Below are positions 1 through 12,599 of a stretch of DNA of 64,000 bases, piece by piece; position 1 is the stretch's first letter; every line of letters begins with the position of its first letter. Source of the stretch: Theobroma cacao (Eukaryota; Streptophyta; Magnoliopsida; Malvales; Malvaceae); contig NC_030852.1 of assembly GCF_000208745.1 (NCBI RefSeq), forward strand, positions 7,577,254 to 7,641,253, in the 5' to 3' direction. A model generated the notes under the pieces. The model searched no databases and had not been told where the DNA came from. It saw only the letters and a list, made by a program, of their open reading frames with translations. Both the position numbers and the translations under genes were made by a program.

Positions 1-1053
1 CCATTAGGTTCCTAACATGTTGAAAATGGAATTGAATTATAATATTATTAATTAATTAATTTAAATGAATCATATTCAATTTTAAATTAACTAATTCAAT
101 TCCATAGACCATGATTGGCATCTAGCAATGCATCATGGCCACCCAATTGTTAGGAGAGTCAAAGGATTCTTTGACAACCTTTCAGTGTACAGTTTTTTAG
201 TGTAATTCATTCCCTCATTTTATATCCCGAAGATGATCAGAGCTTGGTGTAGTGCCTACTCTTATCGATCTCTATATTTGTTCTTGCAGTTAGATCATTA
301 GCTTTATGGAGACTTATGAAACTCATTTCATAATCTCCTAATCACCTTGGCCAAGGATTTGATTAAGCTAATATCAACCAAGAACTAATGAGATATTTCC
401 CCTTGAATCACTTGGGGTGATGATTCCTATCTTGACCACTTATCTGTCTTCACATGCTTCATGCTATACCCAAAAGCATCCTATTTTGGCATCCTTGGTT
501 AGGCACCCATAGGGATGAAATCAAAGCATAGCACTCCACACATAAGACAACCTGGTCTCTCAAGTCTAGGGAATATTTACTCAACTGACACATGAGAAGT
601 ATTGCATAGACACTTGAGTGAAATACCAAATGCACTTTTCATGCTGAGTCATGTTCAGTGAACTCACTCTCCCATGACAAGCACCCACATGCTAGTTCCA
701 AGTATATTTATACTTCAACCTATGAGAATGATTGCTTACTTCACAAGTAAGGAACATAACTTATGCCAATCTTTGAGTATTATTGATGCCCTGTCTCAAT
801 AATGTAATGATTAGGAACTTTTTGAAATAATGCTTTAATGCATAAGGATCTCATAATTGTATCCCAATACAATTCTTTTGCAAGGCATATACATGGGCTT
901 TATCTACATAAGTACAAAAAAGTAATTAAATTACAAACTTATGGATAAAGAACTACCTCAATGTTATTATGAATAACAAAATGTCATACATGAATATCTC
1001 AAAATTGCAATTCCCATACAACCAAAAATTGGCTTGTAGGGCTTATACTAACA
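1..1053 (-). mobile_element. LTR of a Ty1/copia-like element, partial
   Basis: Read on the minus strand, the block starts at 1053 with TGTTAGTATAAGCCC, a start typical of plant copia LTRs, followed by AT-rich non-coding sequence. No long reading frame is present. The other LTR end is not clear and may lie outside the window. A second TGTTAGGAACC motif on the minus strand at about positions 6-16 could be another element's edge. It abuts a truncated Athila leader at 1054, so this LTR probably cut into that element. The copia assignment rests only on the terminal motif and general look. Confidence 0.5.
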
Positions 1054-1393
1054 GCCTTCGAATGCTCAATGGAATTCCTTGTACCAAAGGATCAACATAA
1101 TCCCTTAAGCAACGATTGTCAGCTACTACATGCTATTGGATTTGTTATTCACCCCATTGATCAGCCATTGCATTTACTAGAGCAACACCTTGTTGATTCT
1201 CTTGTCGAAGTCTGTGAAATGGTTGCTCAATTTTTGGATCACACGAGATAGTCTCCAAGTTGTTTGCTCTTCTCATACAACTAAACACAACTGCCAAACG
1301 AAGAAATAAAACTTAAATTAAGACTAATCTAAAAAATTTTAATATTAGCAAATAACAAAGAAAACAAAGTCCTCAACAATAGCGCCAAAAACT
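1054..1393 (-). mobile_element. Athila-type leader / gag start fragment
   Basis: This is the sequence just downstream (minus strand) of the LTR at 1394-3164. It begins with a primer-site-like stretch (minus TTTTTGGCGCTATTG), which fits the TGGCGCC-type primer site of Athila elements, and it resembles 49870-50071 next to the other Athila 5' LTR. A 60-codon frame on the plus strand at 1069-1251 is antisense to this leader and I do not count it as a gene. The fragment stops at the copia LTR, so gag is missing. Confidence 0.55.
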
Positions 1394-3164
1394 TATTGAT
1401 TTCGCACACCAAGTATACGTATTGAACAAGTAATATAGTGATGAAGTAGAGTATCATTTCCATGGAGATTTGTTCCTAAATTTTTACTAAGTACTAAAAT
1501 CTTATAACAAATCAATCTTATTTAAGAATTGAAATTTGTAGAAAATTAATTAAAATAAACACTAAATTAACTAACAAACTAAATAAGTTGAGAAAAACAG
1601 CATATTAAAGACCAAGGATTATGGGTTCATTCAACATCTCATCTAAGACCAGCTTTTCTTGTTATTTATCTTTCTAAGGTGGTTTTACTAACCTACAATC
1701 CAATGCCATGGACAAGTCTCCATCGAGTTGCTTGTACAAATACCTAACTTAATTAGTTCACTATATTTCTATAGGAATCAATTAAATTAAGTTTATTAAA
1801 CAAGTGTCCTAATATGGCTATGTATGGCAATTGGCATATGTCTACCCAAATCACGAAGTTTATCACCAAAGGGACATGAACATACACTATTCAAACCTTA
1901 GTCCAATCTAAAATCTCTCTATCTAGTCTCAATTAGATTCACAAATCAGTTAATTGTTGGCCAAGCAATCAAAAGCATTAAGAATAGATTTGAATAAGCA
2001 AAACTACACCCATTCATGATAAAGAAAAGAGAAACTAACATTCAAACTACATATTAAAATCCACAACAATCCTAGAAAGATAATGTAGCTCATAATAACT
2101 AATAAAATCAACATCCAAAGAAATTTAGACATGAATCCAAGTCAAAGAAAATAAAAGAAACACAAAAGTAGAGAAAGAAACTAATTATTAAAGCTTTTCC
2201 ATCTCAATTCTCTCTCAAATTCTCTTGTTTTCTTGCTTTGTTCTTGGCTCCAAATCTTCGGAATAGCTGGTTGCTACCTCCCCCTTAAAATTTCTGAAAA
2301 GGTCCCTTAAATAAGCTCCAAGTAACCTAATTTTCAAAATCATGTCAAATTTTCATTTGTGGAAAATCACCCAGTGCCGCGACCTTAATTTCTTGGCTTC
2401 GCGGTACTGGTTTTTTTTGCTACAGTAGCACTGCAGTGCTACTTCTCTAGCACTACAATGTTAAGCTCTCGGCAAAATTGAATGGTGAGCTTCCTTTCAC
2501 CAGCGCTGCAACCTTGTTCTCACAATGCTACAGCAGTTTATCAACTTCAAACATGATGTTCACCCTGATCTGGTTCAAACTGGGAAAAGTGGTAAATATA
2601 AAAGTTGTATCTTTGTCTCTTAACTTTTCAATGGTTTAAGAATCATGTCAATTGGACTTTTGGATTGAAACATAGGCTCCAAATACTGAATTATATGCAG
2701 TCCATACGTACTGCTGCATTGCTCGAATTTAGACAAATATTTTCACCATGATCCAATCCGAACTGGGTAAAGTGGTAAACATAAAAGTTGTAGCTCTTCC
2801 TCTTATAAGTCTAGTGGTGCAAGATTTGCTTCATTTGGAGTTCTGTAGATAGGATATGGTCAAAATATCACAACATATATGAATGAAGCCATCACCATAC
2901 TTGTATGGATTTTCATCAAATGAACCTTTTTTATCAAATTTCCTACAAAAGCAATAAGAGAAATTACCAATACTACTTTTAAAGTAATTTAAAACAAAAT
3001 AACATAAAATTTAACTAAAATAACTTAAATAAACTACTCAACATGTAATCAAACTTAAACTAGAAAAATACCTAAAATGCTATAGTTTAAACCTAAAATC
3101 TCAAAGATCTAATTATTTAAGCCCCCAAAATGTGTCAAAATAACTCCATATAATAGAGTTATCA
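1394..3164 (-). mobile_element. Athila-type 5' LTR (copy L1)
   Basis: On the minus strand it starts with TGATAACTCTATTATATGG at 3164 and ends beside the primer site near 1394. The same TGATAACTCTA start and a related end (cttgcNtggtaaatcc...acaaca) recur in five other LTRs here. About 1.77 kb, no coding capacity. It holds two tandem copies of the shared about 150-bp block (2560-2720 and 2750-2880) and a 20-bp perfect palindrome at 2424-2443. It is the 5' LTR of an element of which only about 340 bp of interior remains. Confidence 0.7.
2424..2443. repeat. 20-bp perfect palindrome in Athila LTR
   Basis: AGTAGCACTGCAGTGCTACT equals its own reverse complement, with a CTGCAG centre. It sits in a GC-richer patch (about 2370-2530) with several half-related CAGCAC/GTGCTA and GCCGCGAC words, next to the shared LTR block. 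Confidence 0.9.
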
Positions 3165-3252
3165 AAGAGCAAAGTACCCACATTTATTTTTAGCAGCTTT
3201 GGTTATTATGTTTAAGTAAATTAAAGGATGAATTTTCTTAAAGGGGAGAAAA
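3165..3252 (+). mobile_element. 3' interior end and polypurine tract of family-2 element
   Basis: A short stretch ending AAAGGGGAGAAAA directly before TGTGAAACCC at 3253. A purine run followed by TG is the expected polypurine tract/3' LTR joint of a gypsy element. The 'aggatgaattttcttaaa' just before it recalls the GAGGACGAAT words at the 3' end of Del/Tekay-type chromoviruses. Everything further inside the element is missing; the DNA to the left is the Athila LTR. Confidence 0.5.
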
Positions 3253-4449
3253 TGTGAAACCCTAATTTTACTTATTATGGAAATTAGGTGAAAACTAGAA
3301 CTTTAATAAATTATGCATTAGTGATGATCATCTATGAGATTCCTTGTCATGTGATGTAAATCCTTCCATATTATTGTGTTATGTTCATGGATGAGTGATG
3401 ATCAAAGGAATGGTTGAAAAAGGAAGCCAAAACAATGTATGTTAGCAAGTATGAACTTGCACAAGTCAATTTTATAGCAAAAAGTATGAAAATCTTGAAG
3501 AATTCATAGCCATAATTGACCCTATAACTTCCCTAGTTGACCCTATAATAGAAAGTATGAGATACTTGAATAAAACACAACCATACTCAACTAAAAAATT
3601 TAAGTAGTCGACTATATTGCCTTTTTGACATATCAAAATGTAAAGGGTTAAAAACGAGCCCTTGCTTTCATTTTACATTTTCTTAGCCTCTAACTCATCC
3701 CCAACAACCAACAAACCCTCCTCTAACCTTTCAAAACACCATTAGACAAAGATTCAACCTTACAAACTCAAATTTAAGGTAAGATTTAGCATTTTTGGGT
3801 TTTAATCACAATGTTTCGACCTAACTTAAGGGTTTTATAAATTTCAGCTCATTTAATCTGAATTTGAGGTAGGATTTTGGGGTTTTTGTTCTTCAATAAT
3901 GTTGGGAAGGTAAGAATGATTAAGAGTTCATTATATATGATTTGGGTTTGAAGTAAGGTGAGTTATTAGTTTGAATGAAAAATATGAGTTTAATTCGTCA
4001 ATTTCGAATAAATGGGTTTGATGGAAAAATAGGGATTTATGCTAGAATTACTGTGACAGGTGATTGCTAGAGCTCAAGATTGTAGACAAGCAAGATTTTG
4101 TTGACACGAAGATTAGGAAAAGAATACGCTTGTTGTCAAGGTGAGTGGGTACACCATTTTAAGTACTTTTTATGGTAAAGTTGAACATGATTTATCGATT
4201 TGGACGACTTGCATGTTTTGAATGCTATTGTGGTTTTGTTAAATCGTACGATATGAGAATAAATGTTTTCAACAAAGTTTTCAATCTATTATGTGGTCAA
4301 TACCTATATTATGTACTAGTTTTCAATAAAGGGGGACAAGCTCTTTTAAATGATTTTATTTAATTACTCCTCAATTGGATGTATGTTGCACAATTGATGC
4401 TTGGCTAAGTTGAAGCCTAGTCGGATGAATACATACCTGCCCATTTATC

Positions 4450-4670
4450 TGTGAATGTGAAATGCCCACAAACCTAGGTATGATAGTGGATGATTAAGTC
4501 TCCACCACTTAATTATTAAATGTGGATGGTAAAATGACCACAAACATAGTTATGAGAGTGGATGAGTAAGTCTCCACCACTTGATTGTTAAATGCGGATG
4601 GTAAAATGCCTACAAATATAAATTATGAGAGTGGATGAGTAAGTTCCCACCACTTGATGCTTATGGGCGG
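4450..4670. repeat. 72-bp tandem repeat, about 3 copies
   Basis: The phrase aaatgNccacaaacNtag recurs at 4460, 4532 and 4604 (exact 72-bp steps), each followed by gagtggatgagtaagt and ccaccacttgat. It lies inside the family-2 LTR. Confidence 0.85.
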
Positions 4671-4797
4671 ATATAATAATACCTTTAAATGAAATTGTGT
4701 TATGGATGGAAAGGATAAAATGTGATTATCATAAATTTTGATTGTTTCATGTTGTGTAATGATAATGTCTTAAGTATGTATAAAATTTCCATGAATG

Positions 4798-5040
4798 CAT
4801 AAAGGCTAGATGTGGGGCGTTGCACCATACGTGTATAAAGGCTAAATGTGAAGCATTGTACCACACGTGACAAGGGCTAAATGTGAGGCATTATTCAACA
4901 TGAACACTTGGGTTAGATGTGAGGCATCGTACCACATGTGACAAGGATCAAATGTTGAGCATTATTACACATGAACACTCATACCAAATGTGAGGCATCA
5001 TACCACATGTGATAAGAGCCAGATGTAGGGCGTCGTGCCA
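4798..5040. repeat. Short tandem repeat, about 36-40 bp, 6-7 copies
   Basis: Repeats of the form aaggctaaatgtgaggcat...accacatgtgac follow each other with small length changes, in the same family-2 LTR. Copies are diverged. Confidence 0.75.
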
Positions 5041-5544
5041 TTCACTTTATAATTATGATGATGAGGCGAACATGCCAATTGTTGAGGTTGTGGTATCCAT
5101 GCCTATATTGAATTATGAGAAATGTTCACTTAATAATGTTGATGTGTTAATTTCACAAATGTTTATTCATGCATTAAAAGGTTGATATGGAGCTATTGAG
5201 CAGGAAAACTTATATAAAGTTTCTTAAATCGCCAAGTGGGAGGTAACACCCAAGGTACAGGTTATATAAGGATTAATTCCACTACCAACGATATAAGTAC
5301 TAGTATTATTGAGATGAACTCTTGTTTCTCTCAAAGAACTCTCTTGATTTTCTCCTTAAAAATTTTTGTGAATAGACGTACAAATGGTTATTGATTCTTT
5401 TATGCATAATGAATTTCAAATGAATTTATGGAAAATGTTGAAATGAAATGATAGAACGTTTGAAAGTATTTATATGGATATTTATGAAATATCATGTTGT
5501 TTTGGCAAAGTACGATTAATTGTAAAACTCTTCCCCTTGGCTTG

Positions 5545-8098
5545 TGTGAAACCTCAACCTTCATAAACGCGTAACTCAAGGTAGAACTTATGTTTAAAGG
5601 TTTAATTTGAGCTAATGATGGTAGTTTTATGTTACCTATAATATTTTATGTCGTTATAGAAGTAGGATTAAAAAATAATTTCAATTGGTGAAGAAAGGTG
5701 CATAGTGGGTTATTGCTCTATTTGCATATGTTTTGATTTTTCAAGCATATCTTCCACTACATAAATCAAAATGACATTATTTTTGGACCATTAGAAAGCT
5801 AAGAGGCAGGGCTAAAACTTTGATGTTTACCACTTTGCCCAATTTTGACGAAAAAGTGGTCACAATCGTTGTCAAATTAAAAGTACTGTGCTAGAAGAAC
5901 AGATTCGGACAGAACATTTGAGCGCCACGACATTGGAAATTGAGAGCCACGGCCGTCACTGTAATTTTCACAAATACCAAGTTTATGGGATTTTTGAAGC
6001 TTGGACTTTTGGGGGTTACTTAAGGGACCTCTTTCAGAGGATTTTGGACCTTTTTCCAGTGTCAAAAGAGTAAAAAGATTGCACAAGAAAATAAGGAAAA
6101 CAAGTGGCCTTATTAAGGGCATTATTGTAATTACATGAGAAATTAGATAAGCTTTAACTATAAAGATCTCATCTTTTCTAGAAGCGTCTACATTTCTCTG
6201 GCAACTTCTTCTTCTTCTTTCTCCCATCTCACGTTTCTCTCCTCTTCCATGAAAGCTTCTCTCAAGCTTCCATCACTCTCTCAAACTAACCTTAATTTTC
6301 ATGCTTTACACACCCTGTTGTAGGGTTTTTCATACTCTTTTACTCCTTCACCTTAAACAAACCCTTAAAAGTCTTTCTTCAATACTTTCTCTCACCAGCT
6401 GAACTTTGTAGAGAGAGAAAGAGAGGTTTCATGTTAGCTTGAGGACTCTTGGGAAGAAATTTCATTACAATCCACCAAGGTGAGTGATGAATTAAGACTG
6501 GTTTTAAGTTGTTGATGATGGCTAGTAATTAGAGTTATGAGTTGTGTTATTTGCTGAAATTGTTTATCTATTTCTAGTGTTACTAAAGTAGAGAAACGAA
6601 ATAGCCAATCAAATGGTAATTGGAAGATAGATAGGAAGGGCTATTGAAGCTTGATTTGGGAAACAGCTTTTGGAGTGATATTAATGTAAATTGGATTGGC
6701 TGTGATGTTTTTGTGCGTGATAGGTTCCAACAAGGCCCCTCAGCCCCATTTGGACCATTAGGGAAGTTAGAGTCGATTAAAGGTTCAACAAATACTGGTG
6801 AGTGAACTTGCATTAAAAGGTTTTGGGATATACACATATATGTTTGATTGAATCCCCTAAAACGTTTTACTTGGTTCTTTCTTCAAAACTTGCACGGGAA
6901 CAAGCCCTTATGAAATGTTTTTATGTTATGAAATGGATTGTGTGATGAATTCATATGTTTCTGTATAATGTTGATATATATATACATATACTATGTCATA
7001 AATGGTACCATTATGTGACAAATGCAACCGTGCATGTGCGGGGTGAGTGTGCACTTGCTAGTGATGACGGTGGTGAGGGAGATGGATGGTGATACTGCCC
7101 GTGTGCACGATGTGGGGGGATGCACACGATTGCATTAATTGTGCACGATGTGGAGGGATGCACACGATGACTCTGGCTATGTGCACGATGTGGAGGGATG
7201 CACATGAGCTGGATGAGATAGGATGTCCGGCTATGTGCACGATGTGGGGGGATGCACATAAGCTGGGTGAGATGGGGTGGTATACGAATTAGTATATGCT
7301 TAAATATATGTATATGTAATAAAAAGATCATGATTATAATATGTGATTGTATGGTATGATGAATCTTGAAAATTTCCCATTGACTTGCAAATTGATTTTA
7401 TTGCGGTGAGAAACATGTTGTTTATACTGCCTTGCTTGGATGATTGTTGAAAATTTCCTCTCTTTCCAATTTCATGCCGAACATGGTTCTTTCATCATTA
7501 AATGATTTTACAACCAAGGGTTAAATGGAGGGATTTTAATAAGAACTTGAACTAAGTTGCATTGTGTCCAAATAAGTGCATCATGATTATCAACTTTCCT
7601 TATCATTGCTTGTTCCCTTCTTATGTTCACTCACTGAGTTTGTACTCACTGTTTTCAACTTCATGTTTTCAGATCAGGAGGCAGTTGGAACCTAGGTTGA
7701 GGTATCCTTATAGTTTTGTCGTTTTGGTAGGTATCTTGGCATTCAATAGCCATAACTTCACCTTTGTCACTCCGCTGGAAGCTTAGAGTCATTTTTGTTT
7801 GTAAATACGTACATGTGATGTAAAGCATTAAGATGCATGCCTTAGACCATATATGTATATTTTGATTGGTAAGCCACCATGAGTGGCAATGGTTAGTATT
7901 ATTTTGGGTTAATAAAAATGTAGTCTTTGATTGCTATAGTTATTATTAAAGTACTTAAGGGTTGGAATTGTGAGATGTAACTTTAAGAATAGTTGATGGG
8001 ATGATGAGCAGAATTACGTAAATAGGCTTGCTTGGGCTTAGTGGACTATGTCCATTGAGTCCATGCACAGGTCATGGCTCAGAAATAGGGTCGTGACA
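5545..8098 (+). mobile_element. Family-1 solo LTR (copy a), TSD GCTTG
   Basis: Starts TGTGAAACC and ends GTGACA, flanked by identical GCTTG at 5540-5544 and 8099-8103. With no primer site or interior beside it, this is a solo LTR of 2554 bp made by recombination between two LTRs. It disrupts a family-2 LTR. Contents in order: the shared block (about 5735-5890), a GCCACGRC-rich patch (5920-5970), a purine-flanked promoter-like region, two donor/acceptor-like pairs (6480/6723 and 6798/7672), and a G-rich hairpin minisatellite (7090-7265). Reading frames across the minisatellite are repeat artefacts. Confidence 0.9.
7090..7265 (+). repeat. Minisatellite GTGCACGATGTGGRGGGATGCAC
   Basis: Four units of a 23-bp core: GTGCA, then a 13-base G-rich loop, then TGCAC. 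They are spaced 30-60 bp apart. Each unit can fold into a short hairpin because its ends are complementary. The same array occurs in other family-1 LTRs. Confidence 0.9.
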
Positions 8099-8240
8099 GC
8101 TTGTCCCCTTCCCCATATCCACTCACAGAGTCTTTATGACTCACATTTTATTTTTCCCTATTTTTATTTTACAGATCAGTAGCTTGCTTGGCTAGGCGCC
8201 TTATGGAGGAGTAGCTTATCTCATACATGGTAGGTGTGAT

Positions 8241-9837
8241 TGTTGTCGGATTTACCATGCAAGTGCACGTATTATTAACTAGTAATATAATAAAGAGTAG
8301 AATATTGATCCAATGAGGAATTGTACCAAAATTTTGCTAAGTGCTAAAATTAGCACAACTCAATCTTATCCAAATAACCAATTTTAAAACTACTGAAGAT
8401 AAAAATAACTAAAACTAATAACAAGAATAGCAATTTAAAACTATAAAAATCAATAAAAAAAATCAATCAAATAAAGTCTTGAACCATAATATCCCCTCGA
8501 CACTTCATTTAAATTTCTTTTACTCTCTATTTACTTACTATAGCTAAGTTGTTAACCTAGAGTTCTAATGTATTTATAAGTTTCCTCCAATGTTTTTATA
8601 AAATATCTTTCTTAACCAATCTACTATATTCCTATACAAATTGCAAATAAGAAAGACTCATTAAACTTAAACTCTAATTATGGCTACATATGACATATAA
8701 GTGTATTCCTACCTTACACACGAATCAAATCAATCATCTCATGCAATTGATATTGGGCATATGCTATTTCATCCAAGGATTACATTAAACTCTCTCTTCC
8801 AGTTCCGTTTCGGTTAACCTATCTATCTAATTGGTGATGAAGCAATTAGATGCATTAAGCATAGGATTAAAATAAACAACTTAAACACTATCAATCATAA
8901 GCAAAATAAAGACATAAAAATTCAAACTACACGTTGAATTCAATTGCAATTCTAGATAAGATATCTAGTTTCTCATAACTACTAAAAACATCATCCAAAA
9001 AAGTTTAAACATCAACTTAAAACAAAGAAAGTATAAAAAGAACAAAAGAAAAAAAGAAAACTAAGATTTGTCAAGTCTTCAATCTCTAATCTTCAAGAGT
9101 TTTTCCTCGATTTCTTGCTTGCTTGACGGCTCTTTTTCTTCAAAGAAAGCCTATCTTAATTGTTGTTCTCAAGTGCTCTGCAAAGGTCTTTCAAATAGGG
9201 CTCAAGCACTTACTCGGAATAAAAGTTTTGAATTTTCAAAATCTGAGTTATCGTGTCAATGCCATGGTACTTTCCTCAGCACCATGGTGCTAAGCTTTCT
9301 ATCTTGGCCCATGGTCTCCTCTTCTTCATGGCACCATGGCTCCCATGCGTCCATGGCAGCAGCACCTAAGGTTCTATCTTGCCTTCTCTGCTCTACTCCA
9401 CTACTTTCATTTGTGACATGATTTTCTCCTTCTTCTAGACTGAACTAGTAAAAGTGGTAAACATGAAAGTTGTATCCCTGTCTCTTAGATTTTTTTTGAC
9501 TTAAGAATCACATCAATTGAGCTTCTAGAATGAGAGTTATGCTCAAAATACTAGAACAAGTACAGGAGAAGCATGGTCCTTTTATGCCCTTTTCTTTAAC
9601 ACTTAAAGCCCTTTTCAATTACACACCAATAAAAGCAACAAACTAATCAATATTAACTAAACTAAAAGTAAATTATCATCAAACTAACATAAAATAACTT
9701 AAATTAAATCAACTCAACATCATTTACTAAACTAAAATAAATAAATAAAACTACCTAATTTTTAAACTAAATCTCAAGAACTTAGCCAATTTAATACTAA
9801 AAATATAACAAAATAACTCTTTACCATAAAGTTATCA
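8241..9837 (-). mobile_element. Athila 3' LTR (copy L2)
   Basis: Minus strand: starts TGATAACTTTATGG at 9837 and ends CCGACAACA at 8241. A purine-rich AAATTTGGAGG (the Athila polypurine tract) lies just upstream on the minus strand. 1597 bp. Contains the shared block (9430-9575) and the 14-bp palindrome AGCACCATGGTGCT at 9278-9291 within a patch full of CCATGG. The 117-codon plus-strand frame at 9068-9421 is a chance frame through this LTR. Confidence 0.8.
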
Positions 9838-10273
9838 CACCTCCAAATTTAAGATTTTGCTAATCCTTGAGCAAAAATATAAAGAAACTTTAAACAAAAA
9901 TAAAACATGTAAACGATGAAAACAATTTAAATAAACAACTAACTAACTAGAGATGAGTTCCACCAAGCCAATGAACTCCCATAATTTCTTTATAAGTTAT
10001 CTTAAAATCTCAACTCAAGATAAAACATAGATATTATTTAAATTCATGATTCAATTCTATTGCAAGCTCATTCTCAAACAGGTTTTCGTGTGTGTGTTTG
10101 TAATCTTTTTACAACAAAAATTATGCAATCTTGATAAGTTTATGCCAATACAAACTTCGAACTAGTACAACAATCCCTTAGGTTTGCTTTTCATCTCTCT
10201 CTCTCCACTAATGTAGACTAAAACTTAATCAAGGATCCTTAGAGTTTTATTTGGCTTGTAATGTAAGCCTAGG
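9838..10273 (-). mobile_element. Athila 3' non-coding region, part 1
   Basis: The minus strand of this block matches the Athila 3' region at 50860-51320, including 'agtctacattagtgg' plus 'gagaga' and a 'ctcaaggat/gctcaaggg' run before the polypurine tract. It leads directly into the 3' LTR at 9837. A solo LTR at 10274-11855 separates it from its continuation at 11856-11897. Confidence 0.7.
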
Positions 10274-11855
10274 TGATAGCTCTATTTTATAGAGTTATTT
10301 GGTCACAATTTTAGGTGAATTTTGTCTAAGTTCTTAAGATTTAATTTAAATATTCGTTATTTTTAGTCATTTATTTATTTTTTTAATTATGTTGGGTTTA
10401 ATTGTTTTAAGTTATTTTATGATTTTTTTAAGTTCAGTTATTATTTAAGTTAGTTTGTTGCTTTTGTAGGTGTGCTATGAAAAGGGTGATATTTTGTGAA
10501 GATGAATGCATTTAAGGTGTAGACTTCCACTGCACATGTTTGGGTATTTCGAGCATATCTTCCACTACAGAAGTCCAATTGATGTGATTCTTGAACTATT
10601 AGAAAGTTAAAAGGCAAAGCTACAATTTCGTGTTTTCTATGTCACCCAGTTCAGCATTGAAGAATGCAAAAATTTCAACATAATTTTAAGTAATGCAACA
10701 AAGCCTGATATTTCAAAACAGAACAAAGAGAGCCGTGACAATGGAAGGAAATGGCACCGCAGTGACATGACAAGCAGAGACACTTTAGGAACATAGAGGA
10801 TTTAGTGCCACAGCCACCAAAGTGGTAGCATCGTAGTGCCCATACATGGAGAAAACTTCTTGTGCATTTGGACTTCTAATTCAACACAAATCTAAGCTCT
10901 ATTTAATTCCCCTTTCAAAAGCACGTTCAAGCAACAATTAAGCAAGGTTTTTGAAGAAAAGAGGCATTCGAGCTAGCAAGAAAGCGAGGAAAACAAGGAA
11001 GATTCAGATCAAAGAATTGACAAATATTAGAGTTCTTTCTTTTCTTCTTATCTTTATACTTTCTTGTTTAGGTTTGATGGTTAATTTTCTTTTTGGATGA
11101 TGTTTTTAGGAATTATGTTGGATTAGGTTTTTTAATTTAGAATCACAATTGAACCCAATGCATAATTTGAATTTTTAATATTTATTCTTGCTTATGATTG
11201 ATAGTGTTTGAGTTGTTTATTTCAATCCTATTCTTAATGCGTTTAATTGCTTGATCACCAATTAGATTAATTTGAAAACCTAAACAGAACGGGAAAAGGG
11301 AGTTTAGAGTAAGCATGAATGAAATAACATATGTTCAAATATCAATTGCATGAGATGATAGATTTCATTCCCATGTAGGATAGGAATACACTTACATGTC
11401 ATATGTTGCCATAATTAGAGTCTAAGTTAGTGGGTGTTTCTTGATTTCAATTTGCATAGAAATATAGTAAATTGGTTAAGGGAGATATTTTTATAAGAAT
11501 ATCAGAAGAGACTGATAAATAATTTAGAACTATAAGTTAACAATTCAGGCATATTTAGTAAGTAAAGAAGGAATAGAAGAGATTCAGATGAAACGTTTAG
11601 GGGATATTACGGTTCTAGACTTTTAATTGATTGATTTTAGTTAAATTGTTACTTTTGCTTTTAGTTTTAGTTTTAGTTTTAGTTTCAGTTTCTTTAATTT
11701 GATGTAGTTTTAAATTTTGTTGTTTGGATAAGATTAAGTTGTTTTAATTTTAGTACTTAGCAAAATGATTTGGTCAATTTTCCATGGGAATGAACTTTAC
11801 TTTCATTATATTACTTATTAACGATACGTGTGCTTGCGTGGTAAATCCAACAACA
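10274..11855 (+). mobile_element. Athila-type solo LTR (copy L3)
   Basis: Starts TGATAGCTCTATTTTATAG and ends CCAACAACA; 1582 bp on the plus strand, opposite to the host element. Flanks are CTAGG (10269-10273) and CTGAGG (11856-11861), a target duplication with one inserted base. The flanks join in the Athila 3' region, whose intact version is at about 50890-50910. Carries the shared block (10545-10690) and a GTGCC/CCGTGAC patch (10735-10850). Confidence 0.7.
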
Positions 11856-11897
11856 CTGAGGTAAAGGTAAGATAAAGGATATTATAAGGGTTAAATC
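11856..11897 (-). mobile_element. Athila 3' non-coding region, part 2
   Basis: Short piece (aaggtaagataaaggatat...aaatc) that matches the reverse complement of about 50860-50910. It ends in AAATC, the left copy of the target duplication of element M; the right copy is 34897-34901. Confidence 0.65.
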
Positions 11898-12599
11898 TAT
11901 CACAACCCAAATACCGGGCCATGATCGACTCATGGGCCCATTGGGCATAGCCCACTAAGCCTAAGCAAGCCTTTTTTATGCAAATCCGATGATCATTCCC
12001 AACCATCATTTCTAAAACCACATATTGAAACTTTGAACTAAAAATATTTCAGTAATATTCTATAGTGACCCAAAACTCACAATTTTATTATGTCAAAATA
12101 ATGTCACCCGTTTGCTAACTCATAGTGGCATCGGTAATCAAATATATATAATTGACTTATAATATGGATCCTAGCTGATTACATTACATATACGCGTTCA
12201 TAGGTAACAGACCCTTGACCATTAGCGGAGTGACCATGGGTGAAAGTACAGCTACTGAGATGTCGTAGTACCTACCCAGAAGGTGAGCATATGTGGACAA
12301 CTCAATCTAGGTCCCAACTGCCTTCAAACTGCTTCCAAATTTGCAAACATGAAGTTTAAAAATATGAGTATAAAACTCAGTGAGTGAACATAAAATGAGA
12401 ACAAGCAATCGATAGAAGGAATTTGGAAATCATGATGCACTTGTTTCAAAAACAATGCAATTGATTTAATTTCTTACTAAAAACCCCTCATTTCAAACTT
12501 TGATCAATAACCTCATAGTGTTGCAAAAAACCCATGATCAATCCATGAAGTTAAATGGGTGAAAAATATGTCAAAATCAAGCAAGGTAGCAAGCATGGC

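Larger units (their letters stand above)
3253..8240 (+). mobile_element. Family-2 long LTR (3' LTR), split by a solo LTR and cut by Athila
   Basis: Starts TGTGAAACCC after a polypurine tract. Resembles 40841-46813 at several places: the 'gtgagtggrtacacc' block (4142 and 42134), the 'ggacaagcycttttaaa' block (4333 and 42402), and the block before the 3' end (8100-8230 and 43630-43790). Excluding the 2.55-kb solo LTR at 5545-8098, about 2.4 kb remains. It ends abruptly at 8240 where the Athila 3' LTR starts, so the LTR tail is missing. Contains two tandem-repeat arrays and no reading frame that looks coding. Confidence 0.6.

Noticed and set aside
7086..7292. CRISPR-like direct repeats
   Set aside because: Units are 23 bp with irregular spacers that are themselves repeated, in a plant LTR; no cas genes.
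9068..9421. 117-codon plus-strand ORF
   Set aside because: Lies wholly in the Athila 3' LTR on the opposite strand, with no family resemblance.
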